Origin: Maricaulis sp965242785
Lineage (GTDB): Bacteria; Pseudomonadota; Alphaproteobacteria; Caulobacterales; Maricaulaceae
Assembly (NCBI GenBank): GCA_965242785.1
Contig: CBDETA010000003.1
Location: forward strand, 620,001-684,000
Length of the DNA: 64,000 bases
Direction: 5' to 3'
A program made the translations under genes and the position numbers. Positions 34,428 through 43,440 of the stretch are shown here, piece after piece. Under the pieces are notes generated by a model. The model was not told the DNA's origin and made no database searches. It saw only the letters and a list, made by a program, of their open reading frames with translations. Within the stretch, counting starts at the first letter, position 1, and each line of letters begins with the position of its first letter.

Positions 34428-35242
34428 TCAGCCAAGGATTCACGCGCCGCAGCGAGGCGTGCCTCGACCATCGGCCGATACCCCGCGTCTTCGGGCGCAG
34501 ACTCCAACAGCGCTTGCCACTCGGCAAGCGCTGTTTCTCTGTCGCCTTCCTGGAACAAAGCTTCCGCCATGAAGAATCGCGCCCGGACGTTCCGTGGTTC
34601 CAGATCCAGAGCGCGAGCAAATGCCTCCCGGGCCGGCGGTGTCATAGTACCATTGGCACCGAACAGATAGGCCTGCCCCAGGGAAGCGAAGAGAAAGGCA
34701 TTGTCCGGGATCCGGTCGATGGCATTTTCAAAGGCGATTGCGGCTTCATCGTAGCGACCCAAGGTCATGTAGGCCTGCCCGAGTACAGCCCAGCCCTGCG
34801 GATCATCCGGATTCGCCATAAGATCCGCCGCCAGCGCGTCGATCTCGGCCATGACTGCCTGCATATCCTGTGACATCTGCGGTGCAGGCTCGGGGCGCGC
34901 GCCGACCAGCTGAGGCTGGCCGATCTGCATGTAGATCAGGACGGCGATCATCGCGGTGAGCGTGGCCCCGACCAGTACAGTCAGACGCAAGCGCGGGGAT
35001 GGCCGTCCTTCGCTCCCGGACTGCGCCTCGGCCAACGCCGCTCGGCGCCGGATTTCGCGCTCCGCCGATGCGGCCGCGTCAGGATCGATCAGGCCCAGGT
35101 CTGTGTCGCGCCTGAGTTCGGCCAGCTGACCCGCAAACGCGCCCATCCCGCTGGATGCAGTCATCGGGGTCGGCCGCAGGACGGGTAATGCCAATGCCAG
35201 GACGACAAGACCGGAAATGAGTGCAATCAGCAGCCAGATCAC
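34424..35242 (-). CDS. ccmI: Cytochrome c maturation protein CcmI
   Basis: A 272-residue protein with two membrane segments (about 2-22 and 87-108) separated by a cytoplasmic leucine/charged region, then a periplasmic TPR domain (GWAVLGQAYMTLGRYDEAAIAFENA and following). This is the CcmI/CycH layout that delivers apocytochrome c to the CcmF-CcmH haem ligation complex. Its start overlaps the ccmH stop by four bases. Fourth in the ccmF-G-H-I unit. Confidence 0.92.
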   Translation of the reverse strand: MIWLLIALISGLVVLALALPVLRPTPMTASSGMGAFAGQLAELRRDTDLGLIDPDAAASAEREIRRRAALAEAQSGSEGRPSPRLRLTVLVGATLTAMIAVLIYMQIGQPQLVGARPEPAPQMSQDMQAVMAEIDALAADLMANPDDPQGWAVLGQAYMTLGRYDEAAIAFENAIDRIPDNAFLFASLGQAYLFGANGTMTPPAREAFARALDLEPRNVRARFFMAEALFQEGDRETALAEWQALLESAPEDAGYRPMVEARLAAARESLAD

Positions 35243-35709
35243 GAGAGCCCCTCTTCGTCACTCAAGGCACCGGCCGACCGGGAATCCGCATCCGAGTCTT
35301 CCGGCTCGGCTACACGCCGTTTCTGACTTGCCACATAGGCAATCATGGCGACGCCCCCTCCCAGAAGAACGATTGCGGGCAGCAGCCAGAGCGCCATGGT
35401 GTTAGCCTGCAGGGGCGGCATCATCAGCACGTAGTCGCCATAGCGGGTCTGAAGATAGGCCAGCACTTCGCTGTCACTGTCTCCCGCCAGCAGGCGTTCG
35501 CGCACCACAGCGCGCATGTCGGCGGCCAGCGGCGCGCCGGAATCATCAATGCTCTGGGACTGGCACACCACGCACCGCAGCTGGGTGTAGAGCGACCGTG
35601 CCCGAGCCTCCATGCGCGCATCTTCAAGGCGCTCATCCGGTGCCGGTGAGGCGAACGCCTGTGCTGCCAGAAAAACGGTTGCCGCCAAGGCTAACAGCCA
35701 GCGCATCAT
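35239..35709 (-). CDS. ccmH: Cytochrome c maturation protein CcmH
   Basis: A 156-residue protein with a signal peptide or anchor (residues 4-21), the redox motif RCVVCQSQSI (CxxC variant LRCxxC) near 45-54, and a C-terminal membrane helix (WLLPAIVLLGGGVAMIAYV). It keeps the apocytochrome c cysteines reduced for haem attachment in the periplasm. The start overlaps the ccmG stop by four bases (35706-35709), so the two are coupled. Confidence 0.95.
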   Translation of the reverse strand: MMRWLLALAATVFLAAQAFASPAPDERLEDARMEARARSLYTQLRCVVCQSQSIDDSGAPLAADMRAVVRERLLAGDSDSEVLAYLQTRYGDYVLMMPPLQANTMALWLLPAIVLLGGGVAMIAYVASQKRRVAEPEDSDADSRSAGALSDEEGLS

Positions 35710-36248
35710 CGCGCTTCCTCCGACTGAAGATGAAGCACCAGCGGCCGCAGGGTGTTCTGCCAGACCTCGGGTGTGATGACGCCGACATGCCGGTAGCGGA
35801 CGCGGCCGTCGCGATCGATCAGGAAAGTTTCCGGCGCGCCCGTGATCCCCAGATCAATCGCCGTACGGCCCTGAGCATCATCGCCAATTCTCAGATAGGG
35901 ATTACCGTTGCGCTCCAGCCAGGCAGCACCGGCCCCCGGAGGGTCCTTCCAATCGATCCCGTAAATCGGCACCTCGCCCGACCGGGCGATCTGCATCAGC
36001 ATCGGATGCTCGATGGCGCAGGGCGGACACCAGGAACCGAACACGTTCAACAAGCGGACCTCACCGACCAGGTCCGTACTGGCAAGCCCTCGCTCCTGCC
36101 CGGAGATTGGCGGCAGATCGAACTCCGGCAGTTCCCGGTCGATCAGCTGGGAAGGAATTTCCGACGGGTCCTGACGCAGGCCAAGGCCGAAATAGACGGC
36201 CATCACGAGGAACAGCGCCAGCGGAAGAAACAGGAATAGCCGATTCAT
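35706..36248 (-). CDS. ccmG: Thiol:disulfide oxidoreductase CcmG/DsbE
   Basis: A 180-residue membrane-anchored thioredoxin-fold protein. A single N-terminal helix (residues 4-22) is followed by the thioredoxin domain with active site WCPPC in FGSWCPPCAIEHP, and the cis-Pro loop in GAPETFLID. It reduces CcmH and apocytochrome c in the periplasm using electrons from CcdA/DsbD. It overlaps ccmF by four bases. Confidence 0.95.
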   Translation of the reverse strand: MNRLFLFLPLALFLVMAVYFGLGLRQDPSEIPSQLIDRELPEFDLPPISGQERGLASTDLVGEVRLLNVFGSWCPPCAIEHPMLMQIARSGEVPIYGIDWKDPPGAGAAWLERNGNPYLRIGDDAQGRTAIDLGITGAPETFLIDRDGRVRYRHVGVITPEVWQNTLRPLVLHLQSEEAR

Positions 36249-38230
36249 GACTGCACCTCAGCCTGCCGCCGCTGCGCGGTTTCCTGCCGGGTGCCCAGGG
36301 CCCGGCGTCCACGGTCGGCGATGGACAAGACCCCACCCAGCGCCAGAATGGCCGAACCGATCCAGAGCCACATTGCAAATGGGTACACATAGACGTGAAC
36401 CGGCCAGCCGCGCTCGCGTGAGGGCTCGCCCAGGGTGACGTAGAGATCACCGGCCGGACGGGAGCGGATGGCGCTTTCGGTGGTGGACATCTGGCGTACG
36501 GGATAGAAGCGGCGCTCGGCGACGAGTTCGCCCAGTTCCACTTGGCCGCGCGACACGGTGAAGGTGCCCAGTTCGGCGCGGTAATTGGCACCCTCGACGC
36601 GGCTCACATCGTCCAGGTCGAGGGTATATCCGGCGATTTCAATGGATTGACCCGGCATCAGGAAAGCGCTGCTCTCCTGTTTCCAGGCGCTCACCCCGGT
36701 GATCGCGAAGACGGTGATGGCCAGGCCGAAATGCGCGACTGCCATGCCCCAGATACCGAGCGGCAGATTGCGCGCGCGCGCCATTGAAGCGGCCATGGGC
36801 AAGTCGAACAGTTTGATCCGATTAGCCAAATCGATCAGCACGCCGAGCCCGATCCAGACCGCCAGCGCGGTACCAAGGGCGCCGGATATGCGCATGCGGT
36901 CGGCCATCCAGGCGGCGATGAGCGCGGCGGCGAAGGCTGCAAAAAGGGCAGGAGCGAGCTTTCGGACCAGCGGCGCCAGCTTGCCGCGCTTCCAGGCCAG
37001 CATTCCGGAAACCGGAACCAGAACAAGCAGCAAGCCCATCAACGGGTTGAAGGTGGCATTGAAGAAAGGCGCACCGATGGTGATGGTCTGGTCCGACATC
37101 GTGTTGACGAAGAGCGGATAGAAAGTGCCGTAGAAGACGAGAAAACATGCAGCGCCGATGAAAAGATTGTTGATCAGCAGCGTACTTTCACGGCTCACCA
37201 CCTGAAACACGCCCGTGGGCCGCAGCAGACCGGCACGCAGTCCGAACAGGGTCAGGGATCCACCAATGACACCGATCAGGATGGCGAGGATGAAAACCCC
37301 GCGCTGCGGGTCGACGGCGAAGGCGTGAACGGAGGTCAGCACGCCGGACCGCACCAGGAAGGTGCCGGCCAGGGACAGGGAAAACGTCATCAGCGCCAGC
37401 AGGATTGTCCAGGCCTTCAGCGTGTCGCGCTTTTCCATCACCCGCAGGGAGTGGATGAAGGCGGTACCGGCCAGCCAGGGCATCAGCGAGGCATTCTCGA
37501 CCGGGTCCCAGGCCCACCAGCCACCCCAGCCCAGCTCGTAATAGGCCCAGCTGGCCCCGAGGGCGATGCCGACGGTGAGGAAGCTCCAGGCGGTCAGCGC
37601 CCAGGGCCGGACGATCCGCGCCCAACGGGCATCAACCTTGCCGTTAATCAGGGCCGCGACCGCGAAGGCGAAAGTGATCGAGAAACCGACATAGCCCGCA
37701 TAGAGCATGGGCGGGTGCGAGGCGAGACCGGGGTCCTGCAGCAGGGGATTGAGGTCCTGGCCGTTTTCCGGTGCCGGCCACAGCCGGGCAAACGGGTTGG
37801 ACGTGAAGACAAGAAAGGCAGTGAAGGCCGCCGTGATCAGTGACTGCACGGCAAAGGTCAGCGAGATCAGTCGCGCTTCGACCGGCTTCGCCGACAGGGC
37901 CAGCGCCGCGGTGTAGGCCGTCAGGATGAGGCCCCAGAGCAGCATCGAGCCCTCATGATTGCCCCAGACGCCGGTGAGCTTGTAGAGGAAGGGCTTGTCC
38001 GTGTGCGAGTTCTCCGCGACCACGAGGGCGGAGAAATCCGACACCGCAAACAGCACGGTCAGACAGCCAAAGGCCGCCAGCAGCAAGACGAATTGCACCA
38101 GTGCACCGGCACGGGCAAAGCCGTGGATGGCCGGATCCCCCGTCCGCAAACCGGCAAAGGTCAGCACGGACTGGGCCAGGGCAACGACAAAGGCCAGGAT
38201 GAGGGCGAACTGCCCGAGTTCTGCGATCAT
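36245..38230 (-). CDS. ccmF: Cytochrome c haem lyase subunit CcmF
   Basis: A 661-residue polytopic membrane protein with the haem-handling motif WGGWWAWDPVEN near 245-256. Other CcmF marks are GVWGNHEGSMLLWGL early on and SHPPMLYAGYVG. It ligates haem to apocytochrome c with CcmH and CcmI. It heads the ccmF-G-H-I unit; ccmE, which usually precedes ccmF, is not present here, the next upstream gene being a symporter. The start at 38230 is followed by a normal hydrophobic helix. Confidence 0.96.
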   Translation of the reverse strand: MIAELGQFALILAFVVALAQSVLTFAGLRTGDPAIHGFARAGALVQFVLLLAAFGCLTVLFAVSDFSALVVAENSHTDKPFLYKLTGVWGNHEGSMLLWGLILTAYTAALALSAKPVEARLISLTFAVQSLITAAFTAFLVFTSNPFARLWPAPENGQDLNPLLQDPGLASHPPMLYAGYVGFSITFAFAVAALINGKVDARWARIVRPWALTAWSFLTVGIALGASWAYYELGWGGWWAWDPVENASLMPWLAGTAFIHSLRVMEKRDTLKAWTILLALMTFSLSLAGTFLVRSGVLTSVHAFAVDPQRGVFILAILIGVIGGSLTLFGLRAGLLRPTGVFQVVSRESTLLINNLFIGAACFLVFYGTFYPLFVNTMSDQTITIGAPFFNATFNPLMGLLLVLVPVSGMLAWKRGKLAPLVRKLAPALFAAFAAALIAAWMADRMRISGALGTALAVWIGLGVLIDLANRIKLFDLPMAASMARARNLPLGIWGMAVAHFGLAITVFAITGVSAWKQESSAFLMPGQSIEIAGYTLDLDDVSRVEGANYRAELGTFTVSRGQVELGELVAERRFYPVRQMSTTESAIRSRPAGDLYVTLGEPSRERGWPVHVYVYPFAMWLWIGSAILALGGVLSIADRGRRALGTRQETAQRRQAEVQS

Positions 38231-38293
38231 GCGAGGGACTTCATACGGGACGCCGCGAAGGTCAAGGTGCAGTGTGTCGCAGGCAGCGACCGG

Positions 38294-39760
38294 TCACGCC
38301 TCGTGCGCGCGCCGCCCCAGCCACAGCACCGCCAGCGCCGGCACCCAGGGGAAGAGCCTTTCCATGGGGTCGCCCGGCCATTGGGCGGCCCGGATCAGTC
38401 CATCCAGCAGACCGCCGCTGACGTCCAGGGCGCCCAGTGCATTGAAAAGAACGGTGAGTCCGAAGCCCAGGCACATGGCTGTGCCCACGGCCCAGGCCTT
38501 GGGCTCCCAGTCCAGCACGCGGGCGACGATGATCGGGCCGAAGGCGGCGCCCAGGGCTGACCAGGCGAAGAGCACACGCGCGAAGATGGTGGCCGGCAGG
38601 GCCAGGGTCATCCAGACGGCTACGGCGGCGATGCCTGCCATCACCAGCCGGGAGACCAGAACCTCCCGCCCCCGGAAGCGCCGGGCGAGACGCAGATCGT
38701 GCGAAATCGCGGCGGACGCAGAGAGCAGGATGGAGTCGACCGTCGACATCACCGCAGACAACACCGCCGCGATCACCAAGCCGGCCAGCACCGGCGGCAA
38801 GAGATCGCCAGCCAGACGATAGAACAGGGTTTCACCGTCGCTCGTCGCCCCCACGAGGGCGCGCCCGGCCAGGGCCAGGATTGTCATGCCGGTGAAGACC
38901 ACCACAGCCCAGATGATGGCGATGGTAAAGCCGCGCATCCGGGCGGCCTCGTCCTTCACAGCCATCAGGCGCGACAGCAATTGCGGCTGGCCCATGGCGT
39001 TTACGCCGACACCCCAGACGCCGAGCAGGAAACCGATGAAGACGAAACCGGCATGGCCGCCAAACGGATCCAGATAGCCTTGCGGCGCGGTGGCTTGCAG
39101 GCTCTCGGCAATACCGCCGAAACCGCCGGCCGCTACCAGGGCCGTCAGCGGCAGGATAATGGCCACCAGCGCCATCAGCGCGCCCTGCAGCATGTCGGTC
39201 ACGCTGACCGCCCAGAACCCGCCCATCAGGGCGTAGGCGAGCACCACCACCGCCCCGATCAGCACGGACTCCGTCACGCCGAGGCCGAACTGGGTCTCGA
39301 AGGCCGCCGCGGCCGCGCCGAACTGTGCCGCGATGTAGAAGATGAAGCAGAAGACGATCATCACCGAAGCGAGCGCCGACAACACGGCCCGCGCCTTCGC
39401 ACTCTGCCCGGCGACCATGAAATCTGTCGGTGTGACATGACCCTGGGTATGGGTTTCCGAGCGCAGCCGCCAGCCGAAGAACAGCCAGACCGCGACATAG
39501 CCGCCCCAGATCCGGGGGATCATCCAGAGCGCCGAAAGCCCGCTGGTATACACAAAGCCGGAAAAGCCCAGCAGCACCCAGGCCGATGAGGTCGATGCCG
39601 CATAGGACAGCCCCGCCACCCAGGCGCCCAGCCCCTGCCCCGCCAGGAAGAAATCGCCTTCCGAGCGATTACGGCCCGAGGCCCAGACACCAACGCCGAT
39701 CAGCACCAGCTTGTAGGCGACCAGCGTCGTCAGAACGATCCAGTTGTCTTGGCTCATCAT
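38294..39760 (-). CDS. Sodium:solute symporter (SSS family, PutP-like)
   Basis: A 488-residue membrane protein with about thirteen hydrophobic segments. It has the SSS pattern: an N-terminal GDFFLAGQGLGAWVAGLSYAASTSSAWVLLGF (segments 1-2) and STVDSILLSASAAISHDL in segment 8, which carries sodium-site Ser residues. This is close to the sodium/proline symporter group, but the substrate is not certain. Two adjacent ATGs (39760 and 39757) are possible starts. It is 63 bases upstream of ccmF on the same strand and may share its transcript. Confidence 0.88.
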   Translation of the reverse strand: MMSQDNWIVLTTLVAYKLVLIGVGVWASGRNRSEGDFFLAGQGLGAWVAGLSYAASTSSAWVLLGFSGFVYTSGLSALWMIPRIWGGYVAVWLFFGWRLRSETHTQGHVTPTDFMVAGQSAKARAVLSALASVMIVFCFIFYIAAQFGAAAAAFETQFGLGVTESVLIGAVVVLAYALMGGFWAVSVTDMLQGALMALVAIILPLTALVAAGGFGGIAESLQATAPQGYLDPFGGHAGFVFIGFLLGVWGVGVNAMGQPQLLSRLMAVKDEAARMRGFTIAIIWAVVVFTGMTILALAGRALVGATSDGETLFYRLAGDLLPPVLAGLVIAAVLSAVMSTVDSILLSASAAISHDLRLARRFRGREVLVSRLVMAGIAAVAVWMTLALPATIFARVLFAWSALGAAFGPIIVARVLDWEPKAWAVGTAMCLGFGLTVLFNALGALDVSGGLLDGLIRAAQWPGDPMERLFPWVPALAVLWLGRRAHEA

Positions 39761-39894
39761 GGCCCTCCCCCAGGCCGCGTTCGCGCCATCTGCATGGCGT
39801 GGCGAAACGCAGCTGAATGCGTTTCCTGCCCCGCATGCTAGGTCTAAGCTGGTTTGCAGCCGATCACCAACTGCCAGCCGGACCCTGCCCCACC

Positions 39895-40686
39895 ATGGCC
39901 GATGCCGACCCCTTCCTGATCCGCCACACCGCAGACCGGGCCGATCTGGTGCTCAACCGGCCCGACAAGCGCAATGCGCTGACCGAGGCGATGTGGGCCG
40001 GCCTGCCCGACCTGCTGGACAGCCTGTCCGAGCGCTGCCGGGTGCTGGTTGTGTCCGGCGCAGGCGATCATTTCGCGTCCGGGGCCGACATCTCCGAATT
40101 CGAGGCCATCTATGCCAGCCGCGAGCGCGGCGAGGCGAATTCTGCCAGCATTGCCCGGGCGCTGGATGCGCTCGCCCGTTTTCCCCACCCGACGATCGCG
40201 GCCGTGCGCGGATCCTGCATCGGCGGCGGCTGCGGCATCGCGCTGGCCTGTGACCTGCGGTTTGCCGACACATCCGCCCGCCTGGCCATCACCCCGGCGA
40301 AGATGGGCCTGCTCTACCCGTTCGGCGACACCAAGCGCCTGGTCGAGGCGGTCGGTCCGGCCATGGCCAAGGACATGCTGTTCTCTGCGCGCGTTCTGGA
40401 ACCCGGCGAGGCGCTCGATTGCGGCCTGATCAACCGATTGTTCGAGCCGGAGGCCTTGGAGCGGGAAGTCGCGGATTACTGCGCGCGTCTTCTGGACATG
40501 TCGCCGGTCTCCGCGACATACACCAAGGCAATGATTGCCCGCATCCTGGATGGCCAGGATCACGAGGATGACGACACACGCGCCTGGTTTGCCAAGGCTT
40601 TCACGGGCGCCGACTTCAAAGAGGGCTACAAGGCCTTCCTGGACAAAAGAAAACCGGACTTTTCACGCAGAAAAGCCGACACCTGA
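39895..40686 (+). CDS. Enoyl-CoA hydratase/isomerase family protein
   Basis: A 263-residue crotonase-fold protein. It has LNRPDKRNALT near the N-terminus, the oxyanion-hole block SGAGDHFASGADISEF, and CIGGGCGIALACDLRFA. The usual second catalytic Glu region reads ITPAKMGLLYPFGDTKRL, so the acid/base residues differ from the standard hydratase Glu pair, and hydratase or isomerase activity should not be assumed. The ATG at 39895 is preferred to one 78 bases upstream. It is 19 bases upstream of the glutaryl-CoA dehydrogenase gene and probably co-transcribed. Confidence 0.87.
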   Translation: MADADPFLIRHTADRADLVLNRPDKRNALTEAMWAGLPDLLDSLSERCRVLVVSGAGDHFASGADISEFEAIYASRERGEANSASIARALDALARFPHPTIAAVRGSCIGGGCGIALACDLRFADTSARLAITPAKMGLLYPFGDTKRLVEAVGPAMAKDMLFSARVLEPGEALDCGLINRLFEPEALEREVADYCARLLDMSPVSATYTKAMIARILDGQDHEDDDTRAWFAKAFTGADFKEGYKAFLDKRKPDFSRRKADT

Positions 40687-40705
40687 GGGGAAGAAACAGC
40701 ACATC

Positions 40706-41926
40706 ATGAGCGAGAAACCGTCACTCAAGGCCAAGGACAAGCCCGACCTCTCCAGTTTCGACTGGGCCGATCCCTTCTATCTGGACGACCAGCTGAGCGA
40801 AGAGGAGCGCCTGGTTCGCGACACCGCCCACGCCTATGCGCAGGAACATCTGCAGCCGCGCGTGATCGAGGCGTTCCGTGAGGAAAAGACCGATCCGGAA
40901 ATCTTCCGCGAAATGGGTGAGAACGGCCTGCTGGGCTGCACCCTGCCGGAAGAATATGGCGGTGCCGGACTGGGCTATGTCGCCTACGGTCTGGTGGCCC
41001 GCGAGGTGGAGCGCGTTGATTCGGGCTATCGCTCGATGATGTCGGTCCAGTCCTCGCTGGTGATGTACCCGATCTATGCCTATGGCTCGGAAGAACAGCG
41101 ACAGAAATACCTGCCCAAACTGGCATCGGGGGAATGGATCGGCTGTTTCGGCCTGACCGAGCCGGATGCCGGTTCCGATCCGGCCGGCATGAAGACGCGG
41201 GCCGAGAAGATCCAGGGCGGCTATCGTCTCACCGGCACGAAGATGTGGATCTCCAACTCACCCATCGCCGATGTCTTCGTGGTCTGGGCCAAATCGGATG
41301 CGCATGAGGGCAAGATTCGCGGTTTTGTGCTGGACAAGGGGATGAAGGGCCTGTCTGCGCCCAAGATCGGCGGCAAGCTGTCGCTGCGCGCCTCGATCAC
41401 CGGCGAGATCGTGATGGACGGCGTCGAGGTGGGCGAAGACGCCCTCCTGCCCCACGTCTCCGGCCTCAAGGGACCGTTCGGCTGCCTCAATCGTGCCCGC
41501 TACGGGATTTCCTGGGGCGCCCTGGGCGCTGCGGAATTCTGCTGGCACGCAGCGCGCCAGTACGGGCTCGACCGCAAGCAGTTCAACCGTCCCCTCGCCC
41601 AGACCCAGCTCTATCAGAAAAAGCTGGCGGACATGCAGACCGAGATCACGCTGGGCCTGCAGGCCTCGTTGCGCGTGGGTCGGCTGATGGACGAGGCCCG
41701 CGCGGCGCCGGAAATGATCTCCATCGTCAAGCGCAATAATTGTGGCAAGGCGCTGGATATCGCCCGCCAGGCGCGTGACATGCACGGTGGCAACGGTATT
41801 TCCGAGGAGTTCCAGGTGATCCGCCACATGGTCAATCTGGAGACCGTGAACACCTATGAAGGCGCGCACGATGTGCATGCCCTCATCCTGGGCCGGGCCC
41901 AGACCGGTCTGCAGGCATTTTTCTAG
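40706..41926 (+). CDS. gcdH: Glutaryl-CoA dehydrogenase
   Basis: A 406-residue acyl-CoA dehydrogenase with glutaryl-CoA dehydrogenase marks: SGYRSMMSVQSSLVM (the Arg/Ser pocket for the second carboxylate), FGLTEPDAGSDPAGM, and the catalytic base Glu385 in NTYEGAHDVHALILGR. It oxidises and decarboxylates glutaryl-CoA to crotonyl-CoA in lysine and tryptophan breakdown. The enoyl-CoA hydratase-family gene directly upstream could act on the product or a related thioester. Confidence 0.93.
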   Translation: MSEKPSLKAKDKPDLSSFDWADPFYLDDQLSEEERLVRDTAHAYAQEHLQPRVIEAFREEKTDPEIFREMGENGLLGCTLPEEYGGAGLGYVAYGLVAREVERVDSGYRSMMSVQSSLVMYPIYAYGSEEQRQKYLPKLASGEWIGCFGLTEPDAGSDPAGMKTRAEKIQGGYRLTGTKMWISNSPIADVFVVWAKSDAHEGKIRGFVLDKGMKGLSAPKIGGKLSLRASITGEIVMDGVEVGEDALLPHVSGLKGPFGCLNRARYGISWGALGAAEFCWHAARQYGLDRKQFNRPLAQTQLYQKKLADMQTEITLGLQASLRVGRLMDEARAAPEMISIVKRNNCGKALDIARQARDMHGGNGISEEFQVIRHMVNLETVNTYEGAHDVHALILGRAQTGLQAFF

Positions 41927-42006
41927 TTCCGCTTGCGCCAAAAGCGTTTGCCGCCTGCGGGCGGTAATGCCTACTATCCCCCCGGAATCTCGGTCCGGGG
42001 GGATAG

Positions 42007-42741
42007 ATGCCGATACTGCTGGGAGCCCATGTCCTGATTGCCTTGTGCTGCGCGATCCATGTCGTGCGCACGGACCGACCGATGTACTGGCTGTTTGTCC
42101 TGTTCGCCTTTCCGGCGCTGGGCTCGCTGGTCTATGTGATCGCCGAAGTGCTGCCGTCAGCCGCCAACTCGTCCGCCGCACGCCAGGCCAGCCAGGCCGC
42201 GCGCAAGGCGCTGGACCCGGGCCGCGAGGCGCGCGAAGCCCTGGTCCAGCTGGAGATCAGCCGCACGCCCGGCAATCTCAAACGCGCCGCAGATGCACTT
42301 CTGGCCACCGACCGGCCCGCCGAAGCCCTGGAATTGATCAACGAAGCGGCCGCCGGCGCCTTCGCCGACGATGCCGGCATCATGTTCACGCGTGCCCGGG
42401 CCCAGTTTGCCAACGGGCAATACGACGCCGCCCGCGCCCAGCTGGATGCCCTGCGCGAGGCCCATTCCAGCCTCCGCCATCCCGAAGGGCATCTCCTGTA
42501 CGCCCGCACCCTGGAAGCCCTGGGCGAGACCCAGGCAGCCCTGGAGACCTATGAAGCGGTGTCGGCCTATTTTCCGGGGCCGGAGGCCCGCGCCCGTTGG
42601 GCGCTTCTCCTGGAAGCCGTCGAGGAAGACGATGCCGCGCAGGCCCGCTGGCAGGAAATCCTCGCAGGCGCCCGCCACGCCCCGAAATTCGTCCGCCAGA
42701 CCCACCGCAAATGGCTGGACATGGCCCGCAGCCGGGCCTGA
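42007..42741 (+). CDS. Membrane-anchored TPR protein
   Basis: A 244-residue protein. Two hydrophobic segments lie at about 4-19 and 27-47, the second with a PLD-nuclease-N-like MYWLFVLFAFPALGSLVYVIAEVLP. After them come TPR-like helices (residues about 90-240). Function is unknown; it probably scaffolds a membrane complex. It is the last chromosomal gene before the prophage boundary. The ATG at 42007 lies three bases after GGGGGATAG. Confidence 0.75.
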   Translation: MPILLGAHVLIALCCAIHVVRTDRPMYWLFVLFAFPALGSLVYVIAEVLPSAANSSAARQASQAARKALDPGREAREALVQLEISRTPGNLKRAADALLATDRPAEALELINEAAAGAFADDAGIMFTRARAQFANGQYDAARAQLDALREAHSSLRHPEGHLLYARTLEALGETQAALETYEAVSAYFPGPEARARWALLLEAVEEDDAAQARWQEILAGARHAPKFVRQTHRKWLDMARSRA

Positions 42742-42823
42742 ACCCGCATCCGCCTGCATTGAATGTGGGAATTGCCGCTCCTCGCCCTTGATGCACCCGC
42801 GCCGGGCGATTAAACCGGCAGGT

Positions 42824-42865
42824 GGAGAGGTGGCCGAGTGGTCGAAGGCGCTCCCCTGCTAAGGG
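42824..42865 (+). pseudogene. tRNA-Ser(GCT) 5' fragment, prophage attachment site
   Basis: The sequence matches the 5' half of tRNA-Ser(GCU): acceptor strand GGAGAGG at 42824-42830, the D-arm TGGCCGAGTGGTCGAAGGCG, and anticodon arm CTCCC-CTGCTAA-GGG with anticodon GCT at 42858-42860. The next bases are TGACC rather than the AG that would close the stem, and no variable arm, T-arm (GGTTCGAATCC) or 3' acceptor strand follows. Identity therefore ends at about 42865. The 5' half alone at a prophage edge suggests the phage integrated at the anticodon arm. The rest of the 313-base gap between 42741 and 43055 holds no gene I can see. Confidence 0.8.
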
Positions 42866-43054
42866 TGACCCGCTTCATGCGCATTCGCCTTGTATAGCAA
42901 GCAATCTGGCAGACTGCCCGGAGCCAAACTCCCAGATATCTCCCAAATCTGGCCAAGGCTGCCTCCTGACGTCCCCTTGCTCTGTGGCGTTCTCACCCCG
43001 TAGCGTGACCGGCATCACGCGCCAGACAGTCTAGCGGTGGCCACACTGGCCGCC

Positions 43055-43168
43055 ATGTCCTGGAATGATGCCCCTCAATATACCGACCCTCGCAAGCTGC
43101 CCGGCTGGGTCTGGCTCGCATGGGCGGTTGCCGCGGCGGCTCTGGTAGCGGCAAGCTGGCTGATATAG
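43055..43168 (+). CDS. Single-span small membrane protein at the prophage edge
   Basis: A 37-residue peptide, MSWNDAPQYTDPRKLPGWV followed by a hydrophobic segment (about residues 19-36) ending in SWLI. It lies directly inside the prophage boundary on the strand opposite the late operon and is followed ten bases later by another small plus-strand gene. A clear ribosome binding site is lacking. It may be a lysogenic-conversion gene; no known family. Confidence 0.5.
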   Translation: MSWNDAPQYTDPRKLPGWVWLAWAVAAAALVAASWLI

Positions 43169-43177
43169 ACAGCCGGC

Positions 43178-43396
43178 ATGCACGGCTCGCACTTCATGGA
43201 TGAAAAACGGATTCGCGCTTTCCAGCTGGATTGCCGGTGTGGATGGCGGAAGGCCTATCCGCTGACAGAGCACCCGCAGCCCGACGTCGTCAGGCGCGCC
43301 ATGGATCGGGCCGCGAGGAAGGAATGCCCGGACTGCGGCCGGATCGGCCTCGATCTGGAATGCAGATGGGACGAGGAAGCCGTGTCTCAACTCTGA
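43178..43396 (+). CDS. Small zinc-ribbon-like protein at the prophage edge
   Basis: A 72-residue protein with Cys pairs suited to a zinc ribbon: DCRCGW near residues 18-23 and CPDCGR near 50-55. The rest is charged. It follows the 37-residue membrane peptide by ten bases, so the two look like a small operon read inward from the attachment site. An alternative ATG lies 18 bases downstream. No known family; a regulator-type or host-factor-binding role is speculative. It converges with the Rz1 gene, with 44 bases between. Confidence 0.55.
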   Translation: MHGSHFMDEKRIRAFQLDCRCGWRKAYPLTEHPQPDVVRRAMDRAARKECPDCGRIGLDLECRWDEEAVSQL

Positions 43397-43440
43397 CGCA
43401 TTGGCTTCCCGGTCCTAGATAATGTCGCGATGCTGAAACG

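Noticed and set aside
42824..43100. Group I intron in the tRNA-Ser anticodon loop
   Set aside because: Similarity continues through the loop and three stem bases, so the break is not at an intron site, and no intron core or 3' exon follows.
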